Shown: positions 6,531 to 16,477, counted from the stretch's first letter. The stretch: DNA of 17,155 nucleotides from Burkholderiales bacterium RIFCSPHIGHO2_12_FULL_61_11 (GCA_001770785.1 MERZ01000025.1:5195-22349), one strand, 5' to 3'. A program made the numbers and translations. The notes: generated by a model not told the origin, from the letters alone.

Positions 6531-7202
6531 ATGGCAAAAAAAGCGCCGCGGCGCACCGCAGAGCGCATTCTGGAGGTCACGCTTGACCTGTTCAACCGCT
6601 TTGGCGAGCCGAATGTCTCGACCACGCTGATTTCTGCCGAGCTTGGCATCAGCCCGGGCAACCTCTACTACCACTACCCGGCCAAGGACGAGCTGATCAA
6701 TTCGCTGTTTGATCGCTACGAAAAGGCGCTGAACGAGCTGCTTGACGCCAGCGACGGCGTGCGCAACGTCGAGGACGCCTGGTTTTTCATGCACACGCTG
6801 TTCGAGCTGATCTGGCAATACCGTTTTTTGTACCGCGATCTGAACGATCTGCTGAGCAAAAACCGCCGTCTGGAAACCCATTTCCAGGAGATCCTCAAAA
6901 ACAAGACGCGCGCCGTCAAAACCCTGCTGGACGGCATGAGCCGCGCCGGTGCGGTATCGATCGATTCGCGCGAACTGGAAGCCACAGCCACCGGCATGGT
7001 GGTGGTGCTGACCTACTGGCTGAGCTTTGAATACGTGCGCGACCCGCGCAATGCGCTGGAACCCGGCAAGGCGCAGGCCGCGCTGCTCAGGGGCGCGCAG
7101 CATGTGCTGAATTTGCTGATTCCCTATCTTGAACCAGACCAGCACGCCCATTTTCGGGTGCTGGTGGACGCCTACAATAATCCGGCGAACGACGCGAGCT
7201 GA
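6531..7202 (+). CDS. TetR/AcrR-family transcriptional regulator
   Basis: The product is 223 residues, normal for the family. The N-terminal DNA-binding domain is clear: ERILEVTLDLFNRFGE (11-26), then the helix-turn-helix STTLISAELGISPGNLYYHY (30-49) and KDELINSLF. The rest is the all-helical ligand and dimer domain, which differs between subfamilies and does not reveal the inducer. A GGGGGAG ribosome site lies just before ATG 6531. The gene is followed after 47 bp by the TPR-like gene and then the patatin gene, so the regulator probably controls itself and these lipid-related neighbours. An inverted repeat at 6475-6495 is a candidate operator. Confidence 0.92.
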   Translation: MAKKAPRRTAERILEVTLDLFNRFGEPNVSTTLISAELGISPGNLYYHYPAKDELINSLFDRYEKALNELLDASDGVRNVEDAWFFMHTLFELIWQYRFLYRDLNDLLSKNRRLETHFQEILKNKTRAVKTLLDGMSRAGAVSIDSRELEATATGMVVVLTYWLSFEYVRDPRNALEPGKAQAALLRGAQHVLNLLIPYLEPDQHAHFRVLVDAYNNPANDAS

Positions 7203-7249
7203 CGATGTGCCATGACAATACCAACGCGCTTTTACAACGAGACAACACA

Positions 7250-8023
7250 ATGACCGAATGGACCGCTTTTCCCCATGCGGGTGACTATGCATTTGATGCT
7301 GCCAGTGTCAAAAAGAACTGGCTGCACCTGCACCAGGGCGACCTCGAACCCCTGCCCCACGAGCCCGCCGTGCTGCAGGGCTGGGTGTGGTTTCACAACG
7401 GCGAGTTTCAAAAAGCAGCTGAGGCCGGCCTACTGGCCGGTGGCCACGGCATCACGGTGGCCAACAGGGCCACCTGTGTTTATGCCAACTACCTGGAAGG
7501 GCATGAAAAAACCAAACTGGCGTTGTTCCTGGAAGTCGCCAAGCGCGCCGAGGCGCAGCAAATGGCAGACCCCAATAACGCCAACGCCTGGTTCTGGCAG
7601 GCTTACGCGCTCGGCCGCTACAGCCAGAGTATCAGCGTGACCAAAGCGCTGGCGCAGGGCTTGGGAAGCAAGGTCAAACAGGCACTGGAGCAAACCATCA
7701 GGCTGTCGCCCAGCCATGCGCATGCGCACGTCGCGCTGGCCGCTTTCCATGCCGAGGTGATTGACAAGGTGGGCGCGCTGATTGGCGGAATGATCCATGG
7801 CGCAAAAAAAGGCTTGGGCCTGGCACTCTACGAGGAAGCCTTGCGCTTGAAACCCGGCTCCGCAATTGCCATGGTCGAATACGCCAGGGGCCTGGTCATG
7901 CTGGAGGGCGACCCGGCCATTGAGCAAGCCACCCGGCTCTACGAGCAGGCGGCAGCCAGCGCCCCGCTGGATGCCAATGAGCGGCTGGCTGTGGATTTGG
8001 CCGCGCGCGAACTGCAAGACTGA
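7250..8023 (+). CDS. TPR-like repeat protein, unknown function
   Basis: The 257-residue soluble product has helical repeat character. NNANAWFWQAYALGRYSQ, HAHAHVALAAFHAEV and PGSAIAMVEYARGLVMLEGD each resemble the A/B helices of tetratricopeptide repeats, scattered over about residues 60-240. TPR proteins act as protein-protein scaffolds. ATG 7250 (MTEWTAFPHAGDYAFDA) is preferred over 7205, because the added 15 residues look non-coding and neither start has a strong ribosome site. It lies between the tetR and patatin genes on the same strand and may help the phospholipase or report on its target. The partner is not visible. Confidence 0.75.
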   Translation: MTEWTAFPHAGDYAFDAASVKKNWLHLHQGDLEPLPHEPAVLQGWVWFHNGEFQKAAEAGLLAGGHGITVANRATCVYANYLEGHEKTKLALFLEVAKRAEAQQMADPNNANAWFWQAYALGRYSQSISVTKALAQGLGSKVKQALEQTIRLSPSHAHAHVALAAFHAEVIDKVGALIGGMIHGAKKGLGLALYEEALRLKPGSAIAMVEYARGLVMLEGDPAIEQATRLYEQAAASAPLDANERLAVDLAARELQD

Positions 8024-8235
8024 TTTTTCAGCGCAGGTCGGGGGACCGCAACGCTACCCAACGTTTTTTGCGTTGGCATGTAAGAAGCAATGCACCTGGT
8101 ACGACTCCATGTTGACGGGGATATTGGCGCGCAGGCGATGCGCTCACGGCAAAGGCAGAATATCCTGAGTTGCCAATGCCGTCGGCCTTCGTGCACATCG
8201 CACGGCCCAACCGTTTCAAACAAAGGAATCGACCC

Positions 8236-9381
8236 ATGGCACCTCCAAAAACAAAAACGGTGGCGCATTGCGACAATGCCGAAACGAAAGCGGTGCAAAC
8301 GAAATTGCCGGGCCAGTCAGTGCTGGTGATGCAAGGCGGCGGCGCGCTGGGCGCATTTCAGGCCGGCGTATATGAAGCCATGCACGGAGCGGGCATCGAG
8401 CCGGACTGGGTGGTGGGAACCTCGATCGGGGCCATCAACGGCGCCATCATCGCCGGCAACGCGCCGCAGCAGCGGATCGCCCGCCTGAGGGAATTCTGGG
8501 ACAGGGTTGCCAGCGGCGCGTCGTCCTGTGCGCACTGGAACGCCTTTGGCATCGGCAACCTGATGCAGAGCCTGGGCACGGTAGCGCAAGGAGTTCCGGG
8601 CTTCTTCAGGCCGAACCCGCACGCCTGGCTCGGCGCCGAGACGCCTCTGGGCGTGGCCGACGCCAGCTTTTACAGCACCGCGCCGCTGCGCCGCACGCTC
8701 GGCGAACTGGTCGATTTCGACTACCTCGCCAAGGGCACGATGCGAGTGACGCTGGGGGCGGTGAATGTGCTTTCCGGCCACATGCGCTATTTCGACAGCC
8801 GCGATGCAGCGCTTAGCATCGATCATGTGATGGCTTCGGGGGCGCTGCCGCCCGCGTTCCCCGCCGTCATGATCGACGGCGAGCCGCACTGGGACGGCGG
8901 CCTCTATTCCAATACCCCGATCGAAGTCGTGATGGACGACCATCCGCGGCGCGACTCCGTGATCTTCGCCGCCCGCTTGTGGCAGCAGGAAAACGAGGTC
9001 CCGCAAACCATTGAGCAGGTGATCAGCCGCCAGAAGGAAATCCAGTATTCCAGCCGGGCAGAGTCACACACCGCGCGTCAGCAGCAGATTCACCATCTGC
9101 GCCATGTGGTGCGCGAACTCGGCCGCCTGTTGCCGGAAAATGTACGCACCACGCGGCAGGCCAGGGAACTGCTCGGCTGGGGCTGCGGCACCGTGATGCA
9201 CGTACTGCCCTTGCGCGCGCCCGCACTGGAGGGGGAAAATCTCACCAAGGATATCGACTTCACGCCGGCCAGCATTGAAGCCCGCTGGACGGCGGGGCAC
9301 GAACTCGCGCGCCGCAGGATCGCGGCAGCGCCATGGAATGAAGCCGTCGACCCGGCCGTGGGCATCGTGGTGCATGACTGA
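8236..9381 (+). CDS. Patatin-like phospholipase with DUF3734-type C-terminus
   Basis: The 381-residue product is a serine acyl hydrolase of the patatin family. It carries the glycine-rich oxyanion loop GGGALGAFQAGVY (34-46), the nucleophile elbow GTSIG with Ser63, and the catalytic Asp220 in DGGLYSNTPIE, so the Ser-Asp dyad is complete. The last 110 or so residues (HHLRHVVRELG, then FTPASIEARWTAGHELARR) match the DUF3734 tail seen in proteobacterial patatins. ATG 8236 has AAGGAA 7 nt upstream; an in-frame ATG at 8170 would add an unconserved leader. Patatins cleave acyl esters of phospholipids or triglycerides. From memory, this type often sits near polyhydroxybutyrate or 3-hydroxybutyrate genes, but none is present here. 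A 212-bp gap with no clear terminator separates it from the TPR-like gene. Confidence 0.92.
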   Translation: MAPPKTKTVAHCDNAETKAVQTKLPGQSVLVMQGGGALGAFQAGVYEAMHGAGIEPDWVVGTSIGAINGAIIAGNAPQQRIARLREFWDRVASGASSCAHWNAFGIGNLMQSLGTVAQGVPGFFRPNPHAWLGAETPLGVADASFYSTAPLRRTLGELVDFDYLAKGTMRVTLGAVNVLSGHMRYFDSRDAALSIDHVMASGALPPAFPAVMIDGEPHWDGGLYSNTPIEVVMDDHPRRDSVIFAARLWQQENEVPQTIEQVISRQKEIQYSSRAESHTARQQQIHHLRHVVRELGRLLPENVRTTRQARELLGWGCGTVMHVLPLRAPALEGENLTKDIDFTPASIEARWTAGHELARRRIAAAPWNEAVDPAVGIVVHD

Positions 9382-9398
9382 CCAAAAGGAAAAAATAC

Positions 9399-9914
9399 AC
9401 GAAACAGTTCAACCTGGAAACCGCAGCTGCTGCTTTCCTTTGTTTTTGCAACGCAGGCCACGCCCATCCGCCGGCCGGCCGGGAGGAACATCCGGTGGTC
9501 ATGGTGAGCCAGGCCGACGCGAACGCATACGCCGCCTGGCTCAGCCGGCGCACCGGTCGGGTGTGGCGCCTGCCGTCCGAGCCCGAATGGGAAAAGGCCG
9601 CGCGCGGCGCCGACGGCCGCTACTTTCCGTGGGGCTGGAAGTTCGACCCGTCGCGTCTGAATAGCCGTGACGCAGGCCCCTTCGATACCACACCGGTCGG
9701 CCGCTATGGCGCGGGCGCGAGTCCGTACCGCGTGCTCGATGGCGCCGGCCAGGTCTTCGAGTGGACCGCGACGGCGGCTGGGTCGCGCTCGGCGTGCGGT
9801 AGGTGACGCTTGCCGTGCCCCTTCGCGCCTTACGGCAGCGGCAAGCTCGACGCGGTGGCTGGCGAACTCGATCCGATTTTTGCAAAGATCGTCACCGATG
9901 CCACTGGCAAATGA
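9399..9914 (+). pseudogene. Decayed formylglycine-generating-enzyme/sulfatase-modifying-factor-like gene
   Basis: The recognisable core at about 9486-9780 reads HPVVMVSQADANAYAAWLSR, RVWRLPSEPEWEKAARGADG and YFPWGWKFDP, then VGRYGAGASPYRVLDGAGQV and FEWTA. This is the central part of the FGE/SUMF1 fold, which oxidises sulfatase Cys to formylglycine or binds substrates in related enzymes. No proper start is found: the frame before it has no ATG, and a signal-peptide-like stretch (LLLSFVFATQAT) lies in another frame around 9430-9465. A TGA at 9804-9806 interrupts the frame, which then continues with YGSGKLDAVAGELDPIF to a TGA at 9912-9914. The last 17 bp overlap the transporter start. It is almost certainly non-functional. 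Confidence 0.65.
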
Positions 9915-11088
9915 TGCACTGAAGTTTCCGGCCGCTCCCCGGCCGTGGCCGTGGCAGCGCCGTCCGCTCGCCGTCGCGCTGCTGTTGCTGGCGGGCCTCG
10001 CAGCCCTGATGGCGCGCGACGACCTGCGCCTGGCGGGGCTGCTTCTGCTGGGCGCGGCGCTGGGCGTCACGCTTTACCACGCCGCGTTCGGCTTTACCGG
10101 CGCCTACCGCAGGCTGATCACCCATCGCGACACGCGCGGGGTGCAGGCGCAACTCGTCATGCTCGCGGCGGCTACCCTCCTGTTCGCGCCGGTGCTGGCG
10201 GCCGGTTCCGCCTTCGGCCGCGAGGTGGTCGGCGCGCTGGCGCCGGTCGGCTGGCAGGTGGCGGCTGGCGCCTTCCTGTTCGGCATCGGCATGCAGCTCG
10301 GCAATGGCTGCGGCTCAGGCACCCTGTTTACCTTGGGCGGCGGCAGTACGCGCATGCTGGCCACCCTTGCCGCCTTCGTGGCCGGCTCGTTCTGGGCCAG
10401 CCTGGATATGGGCTGGTGGCAGGCGCTGCCCGCCTGGCCGCCGATCACGCTGGGCGCAGCATTCGGCTGGCCCCTGGGCGTGGCGCTGCAGCTTGCGTTT
10501 CTGCTGGCGCTCTGGCTGGGTCTGAAGCGCTGGGGCCAGCCGGCACCAAAGAATAAGGAGACTACAAGCAGCTGGCGCATCATCCTGACGGGACCCTGGC
10601 CGCTGCTGGCAGGCGGCTTGGCGCTGGCCGGGCTCAATTTCATGACGCTGCTGCTTGCCGGCCATCCCTGGACCATCACTTGGGCCTTCACCCTGTGGGG
10701 TGCCAAACTCGCCATGCTGCTGGGCTGGAACCCGGCATCGAGCGCTTTCTGGCAAGGCGACTTCCAGCAGGCGGCGTTGCAGGGCGGCATGCTGGACGAC
10801 ATCACCTCGGTGATGGACATCGGGCTGCTTGTCGGGGCGCTGTGCGCCGCAGCGCTGGCCGGCCGCTTCGCCCCGCGGCTGCACATTCCGCTGCGCTCGC
10901 TGGCCGCGGCCGTCCTCGGCGGCCTGCTGATGGGCTACGGCGCACGCATCGCTTTCGGCTGCAACGTCGGTGCGTTTTTCTCGGGCGTGGCATCGACCAG
11001 CCTGCACGGCTGGCTGTGGATCGCTGCGGCGCTGCCAGGCAACTGGATCGGCATCAAACTGAGGCCGCGCTTCGGACTGCCAGTCTGA
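9898..11088 (+). CDS. YeeE/YedE-family (TsuA-type) thiosulfate/sulfur transporter
   Basis: The 396-residue, very hydrophobic inner-membrane product has about nine or more membrane segments. Family signatures are HAAFGFTGAYRR (61-72), GNGCGSGTLFTLGGGS (135-150) with Cys138, and the matching second-half motif FGCNVGAFFSG (353-363) with Cys355. In the structurally studied thiosulfate transporter TsuA, such paired cysteines line the path along which thiosulfate is passed. The ATG at 9898 (MPLANDALKF) is chosen because the longer frame from 9667 is an Arg/Ser-rich shadow of the upstream FGE remnant. The ribosome site is weak, so expression may depend on upstream translation. No TusA-like (TsuB) partner is seen. 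It converges on merR, with only a weak hairpin between them. Confidence 0.85.
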   Translation: MPLANDALKFPAAPRPWPWQRRPLAVALLLLAGLAALMARDDLRLAGLLLLGAALGVTLYHAAFGFTGAYRRLITHRDTRGVQAQLVMLAAATLLFAPVLAAGSAFGREVVGALAPVGWQVAAGAFLFGIGMQLGNGCGSGTLFTLGGGSTRMLATLAAFVAGSFWASLDMGWWQALPAWPPITLGAAFGWPLGVALQLAFLLALWLGLKRWGQPAPKNKETTSSWRIILTGPWPLLAGGLALAGLNFMTLLLAGHPWTITWAFTLWGAKLAMLLGWNPASSAFWQGDFQQAALQGGMLDDITSVMDIGLLVGALCAAALAGRFAPRLHIPLRSLAAAVLGGLLMGYGARIAFGCNVGAFFSGVASTSLHGWLWIAAALPGNWIGIKLRPRFGLPV

Positions 11089-11189
11089 TGGCTTGCAACA
11101 CCCTATGCGGATGGCATCAAGACACCCCACCCGCCGCTCGCTCCCCCCATTGCACTTTATAGCCCTATCCTTCGGGGACAAGGGTCGCC

Positions 11190-11615
11190 TCAAGAGCCGG
11201 AAGTTTCTTTCTCCGCTTGCAGCGACGCAATCAGCGGACAGGAAACGTTTCCCTTGCGCGCATGGCAGGCGCGCACAAGCGCGGACAGCACGGTTTCCAT
11301 GCGCGCCAGGTCGACCATCTTTTCCCGCACGTCCTGAAGCTTGTGCTCGGCCAGGTGGCTGGCTTCATCGCAGCGGGTGCCATCCTCCAATCGGAGCAGT
11401 TCGGCGATTTCGTCGAGGCTGAAGCCCAGCCGCTGGGCCGATTTCACAAACCGCATCCGCGCCACATCCACCTCGCCATACCGGCGAATGCTGCCGTAAG
11501 GCTTGTCCGGCTCGGGCAACAAGCCCTTGCGTTGGTAGAACCGGATGGTCTCCACATTGACCCCGGCGGCCTTGGCGAAGACGCCAATGGTCAGATTGTC
11601 CAAATTATTCTGCAT
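11190..11615 (-). CDS. merR: Mercuric resistance regulator MerR
   Basis: The 141-residue product is nearly colinear with the Tn501/Tn21 MerR proteins. The winged helix-turn-helix is [20 protein letters not shown] with [20 protein letters not shown]. The dimerisation helix and all three Hg(II)-binding cysteines are present: RCDEAS (Cys82 region), and [13 protein letters not shown] (the pair near 117 and 126). MerR represses mer transcription without mercury and untwists the promoter when it binds Hg(II). It is transcribed away from merT. The GGAG ribosome site of merR lies inside the shared operator, so MerR binding also blocks its own gene. The C-terminal tail after SLQAEKE is short. Confidence 0.97.
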   Translation of the reverse strand: MQNNLDNLTIGVFAKAAGVNVETIRFYQRKGLLPEPDKPYGSIRRYGEVDVARMRFVKSAQRLGFSLDEIAELLRLEDGTRCDEASHLAEHKLQDVREKMVDLARMETVLSALVRACHARKGNVSCPLIASLQAEKETSGS

Positions 11616-11620
11616 ATCGC

Positions 11621-11651
11621 TTGACTCCGTACACAGCTACGGTTCTAAGCT
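11621..11651 (+). promoter_or_regulatory. mer promoter-operator with 19-bp spacer
   Basis: The -35 TTGACT (11621-11626) and -10 TAAGCT (11646-11651) are separated by 19 bp, the overlong spacing that MerR corrects by DNA distortion. The dyad CCGTA (11627-11631) / TACGG (11638-11642) lies in the spacer as in Tn501 and Tn21, with one change that shortens the classical CCGTAC/GTACGG arms. merT starts 36 bp after the -10. Confidence 0.93.
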
Positions 11652-11686
11652 TACATGGTTCATTCAGTACTTGGAAGATAAAACCG

Positions 11687-12037
11687 ATGACAGAACCTCT
11701 AAACGGGCGGGGCGCCCTGTTCACTGGCGGGCTTTCCGCCCTTCTTGCTTCCACCTGCTGCCTGGGGCCGCTGGTACTGGTCGCCCTGGGTTTTAGCGGC
11801 GCCTGGATCGGCAACCTGACGGTGCTGGAACCGTACCGGCCGATCTTTATCGGTGCCGCGCTGGTGGCGCTGTTCTTTGCCTGGCGGCGCATCTGGCGGC
11901 CGGTTGAAAACTGCAAGCCGGGTGAAGTCTGCGCCATCCCGCAGGTGCGCACCACCTACAAGCTGATCTTCTGGATCGTCGCCGCGCTGGTGCTGGTTGC
12001 GCTTGTCTTTCCCTACATTCTTCCCTTTTTCTATTAA
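11687..12037 (+). CDS. merT: Mercuric ion transporter MerT
   Basis: The 116-residue inner-membrane protein has three predicted membrane segments. The Cys pair in the first helix (STCCLGPL) receives Hg(II) from MerP, and the second pair on the cytoplasmic loop (ENCKPGEVCAIP) passes it on towards MerA. The start at 11687 (MTEPLNGRGALF) is preferred over an in-frame ATG at 11621, which lies in the promoter itself; GGAAG precedes it. It is the first gene of the operon, 36 bp after the -10 box. Confidence 0.97.
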   Translation: MTEPLNGRGALFTGGLSALLASTCCLGPLVLVALGFSGAWIGNLTVLEPYRPIFIGAALVALFFAWRRIWRPVENCKPGEVCAIPQVRTTYKLIFWIVAALVLVALVFPYILPFFY

Positions 12038-12050
12038 CCCGGAGTCCATG

Positions 12051-14254
<2,204 letters not shown>

Positions 14255-14301
14255 GGAAAAGAAGGTATTCGGTGAGTCTTACTAACTGAGGGAGAACCAG
14301 G

Positions 14302-15651
14302 ATGACCAAGCAATACGATCTGATCGTCATCGGCACCGGAACCGGCGCGTCTGTCGCCGCCTCACGCTGCCGCGCCGCCGGATGGAAGGTGGCGGTGATC
14401 GACCACCTGCCCTTCGGAGGCACCTGCGCGTTGCGCGGCTGCGATCCGAAGAAGGTACTTGTCGGTGCTGCCGAAACGATCGACCATACCCGCCGGATGC
14501 GCGGCAAGGGCGTCGGCGGCAGCGAGCCAACCATCGTTTGGAACGAACTGATCAAGTTCAAGCGCACCTTCACCGAGCCGGTTCCCCCAATGAAGGAGCA
14601 GAGTTTTGCAGACAAAGGCATCGATACCTATCATGGCCGCGCCAGATTCCGCGGGCCGCACTCGGTCGAGGTCGGCGGCGAGGTATTCGAAGGCCGCTTC
14701 ATCCTGATCGCCGTCGGCGCGGTGCCGATGCGTCTGGGCATTCCGGGCGAGGAGCATCTCGCCACGAGCACCGGGTTCCTCGAGCTCGAGCAACTGCCAA
14801 AGAAAATCATTTTGCTCGGCGGCGGCTTCATCGCGGCCGAGTTTGCCCACATCGCGGCGCGAGCCGGCGCGCAAGTGACCGTGCTCGAGCAGGCCGGGCG
14901 CATGCTCACGGCGTTCGATCCGGACCTGGTCGGCTGGCTGATGGAAAAATCCCGCGCAGTCGGGATCGATGTGCGGCTCAAGACGCGCGTGACAGCGATA
15001 GAAAAGCGTGGCGATGATTTCTCCGTTCGCGCGTCCTCGAACGGGAAGGATGAGGTGTTTACGGCCAATCTGGTGGTGCATGCGGCGGGTCGCGTCCCGG
15101 ATCTCGAACCGCTCGATCTGGCCGCGGCGGGCGTTGCGAGCGAAAGAGGCCGCCTCACACTGAATGCGTTTCTGCAGAGCGTGTCCAACCCCGCCGTTTA
15201 TGCGGTGGGTGACGCGGCCATGAGCGGCCCGCCGCTGACGCCCGTCGCGAGCCATGATGCGAAGGTGGCCGCCGCCAACATGCTCAAGGGCAATCATCAG
15301 AAGCCGAACTATCTCGGCGTGCCGGGTGTCGCTTTCACGATCCCGCCGATCGCGTCGGTGGGTCTGAGCGAGAAGCAGGCGCGCGAGGACGGGCTCAAGT
15401 TTCGCATGCGCAGCGAGAAGGCATCAGACTGGTACACCACGCGGCGTGTCGGGGAAACGACCTATGGGTTCAAGGTCCTGGTCGAAGAGGGGAGCGACCG
15501 CATCCTGGGCGCGCACCTGATCGGGCCGCACGTTGACGAGGTGATCAATCTGTTCGCGTTGGCCATCCGCAACGGGCTGACGGCTGAGGATTTGAAGACC
15601 ACGATGTTCGCCTACCCGACCGGCGCCTCCGATATCAGTCACATGATTTGA
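14302..15651 (+). CDS. Second pyridine-nucleotide disulfide oxidoreductase in the mer operon
   Basis: The 449-residue flavoprotein belongs to the glutathione reductase/lipoamide dehydrogenase superfamily. It has DLIVIGTGTGASVAASRC (FAD), the redox disulfide GGTCALRGCDPKK (Cys42, Cys47), IILLGGGFIAAEFAHIAA (NAD(P)), AVGDAAMSGPPLTPVA (FAD), and the dimer domain with GAHLIGPHVDEVINLFALAI. Near the C-terminus the usual HPT-x-x-E reads AYPTGASD, so Tyr438 sits where the catalytic His belongs. It lacks MerA's N-terminal metal domain and C-terminal Cys pair, so it is unlikely to be a normal mercuric reductase. A GGGAG site precedes ATG 14302 and it follows merA by 47 bp, so it is probably in the mer transcript. 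Possible jobs are reducing a thiol or disulfide under mercury stress; the substrate is unknown. Confidence 0.85.
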   Translation: MTKQYDLIVIGTGTGASVAASRCRAAGWKVAVIDHLPFGGTCALRGCDPKKVLVGAAETIDHTRRMRGKGVGGSEPTIVWNELIKFKRTFTEPVPPMKEQSFADKGIDTYHGRARFRGPHSVEVGGEVFEGRFILIAVGAVPMRLGIPGEEHLATSTGFLELEQLPKKIILLGGGFIAAEFAHIAARAGAQVTVLEQAGRMLTAFDPDLVGWLMEKSRAVGIDVRLKTRVTAIEKRGDDFSVRASSNGKDEVFTANLVVHAAGRVPDLEPLDLAAAGVASERGRLTLNAFLQSVSNPAVYAVGDAAMSGPPLTPVASHDAKVAAANMLKGNHQKPNYLGVPGVAFTIPPIASVGLSEKQAREDGLKFRMRSEKASDWYTTRRVGETTYGFKVLVEEGSDRILGAHLIGPHVDEVINLFALAIRNGLTAEDLKTTMFAYPTGASDISHMI

Positions 15652-15686
15652 AGCGGGGTGAGAAGCCGATACCAGAGGAGCAGGCA

Positions 15687-15857
15687 ATGCAAGGCGTGAT
15701 GGATGGAATGACGGGTGGCGCAATGATGTGGGGTAGGGGGCTGTTCTGGCTCCTGGGTCTTGTGGTGCTGGTGCTGGCGGTCGGCGCTCTGATCAATATT
15801 TGTTTTTCAACGGCAGAGACAAGTAGGCAGCTTTTTGCCGCAGGGGTTACTCTTTGA
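15687..15857 (+). CDS. Small inner-membrane protein (56 residues)
   Basis: ATG 15687 has GAGGAG six nt upstream and gives MQGVMDGMTGGAMMWGRGLF followed by one strong membrane helix (WLLGLVVLVLAVGALI) and a short polar tail with one Cys. A Met/Gly-rich N-terminus followed by a single helix is common in short membrane proteins of metal-resistance and electron-transfer loci, but I cannot name a function. It starts 35 bp after the oxidoreductase, and its TGA overlaps the TTG start of the next gene, so it is translated in the same unit. An in-frame ATG at 15648 overlapping the previous stop is less likely. Confidence 0.6.
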   Translation: MQGVMDGMTGGAMMWGRGLFWLLGLVVLVLAVGALINICFSTAETSRQLFAAGVTL

Positions 15858-16477
15858 AAACAAAAATCATACTCGGTGTTATTGCGCTTGCGCTTGCGCT
15901 GGTCGCCTTGGGCGTCTGGCAATTGGAGTGGGATATGTCGTGGCTCAAGAGCTGGATCGGGCAGCACCCCGTGCTCGGCGCCGGGATTTACTTTGTCCTG
16001 GTGGCGGCCTCGGTGGTGCTGCTTCCTTTTTCTTCGCTGCCGCTGCTGCCGTTCGCCACGCAAAACTTCGGCGTGGTACTGACTGCGCTGCTCAGCGCGG
16101 CGGGATGGTGGACCGGTTGCCTGATCGCCTTCCAGATCGCGCGCCTCGGGCGCCGCTATCTGGAGCGCATCACCTCGATGCGAGCCGTCGACCGCATCGA
16201 GGACAAAATCCCGGACGACGTCGGCTTTGGCGGCATCGTGGTGCTGCGCATGATCCTGCCGGTGGACGTCGTTAGCTTCGCGCTCGGACTCCTGAAACGG
16301 CTGCCGTTCCGCACTTATGCTGTGGCCTCGCTCATTGGCATCCTGCCCTTTGCATTCGCCATGAGCTATGCCGGCGGCCAGCTCGGCGCCGGCAAGTTTC
16401 TGCCCTTCGCCCTGGTTGTGGCCGGCATGGTTGCGGCGGTGCTGGTGATCCGGCGGCTGTGGAAGGCGTACCGGTGA
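15854..16477 (+). CDS. TVP38/TMEM64-family (VTT/DedA-like) membrane protein
   Basis: The 207-residue protein has an N-terminal membrane helix (IILGVIALALALVALGVW) and four to five more. The family core includes LLPFSSLPLLPFA, the re-entrant-loop-like GGIVVLRMILPVDVVSFALG (124-143) with the conserved Arg and Pro, and a C-terminal helix ending in a basic tail (RRLWKAYR). Members of this superfamily are proposed lipid scramblases or ion-coupled transporters; the substrate here is unknown. It starts with TTG at 15854, overlapping the previous stop (TTGA), with AGGGG upstream. It is the last gene of the apparent extended mer operon. A contribution to membrane or metal handling under mercury stress is inference from position alone. 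Confidence 0.85.
   Translation: MKTKIILGVIALALALVALGVWQLEWDMSWLKSWIGQHPVLGAGIYFVLVAASVVLLPFSSLPLLPFATQNFGVVLTALLSAAGWWTGCLIAFQIARLGRRYLERITSMRAVDRIEDKIPDDVGFGGIVVLRMILPVDVVSFALGLLKRLPFRTYAVASLIGILPFAFAMSYAGGQLGAGKFLPFALVVAGMVAAVLVIRRLWKAYR

Noticed and set aside
8058..8076. CCAACG/CGTTGG hairpin with a TTTTTTG loop after the TPR-like gene
   Set aside because: The stem is only 6 bp, the T-run is in the loop rather than after the stem, and the downstream patatin gene is probably in the same unit.
8317..9006. 229-codon minus-strand frame opposite the patatin gene
   Set aside because: It is a high-GC antisense shadow. The plus strand has full catalytic motifs, while this frame is His/Arg-rich with no motif.
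9667..9897. 77-residue N-terminal extension of the YedE-like transporter
   Set aside because: It is an Arg/Ser/Ala-rich alternate frame of the FGE remnant. The transporter family begins close to MPLANDALKF at 9898.
11089..11189. Transposon terminal repeat at the left edge of the mer locus
   Set aside because: I found no Tn3-family type 38-bp end (GGGGGCACCTCAG-like) or resolvase/transposase gene, and only a weak UUCG stem near 11165-11183.
14362..15297. 311-codon minus-strand frame opposite the second oxidoreductase
   Set aside because: It is an antisense shadow with His/Arg-rich composition and no ribosome site.
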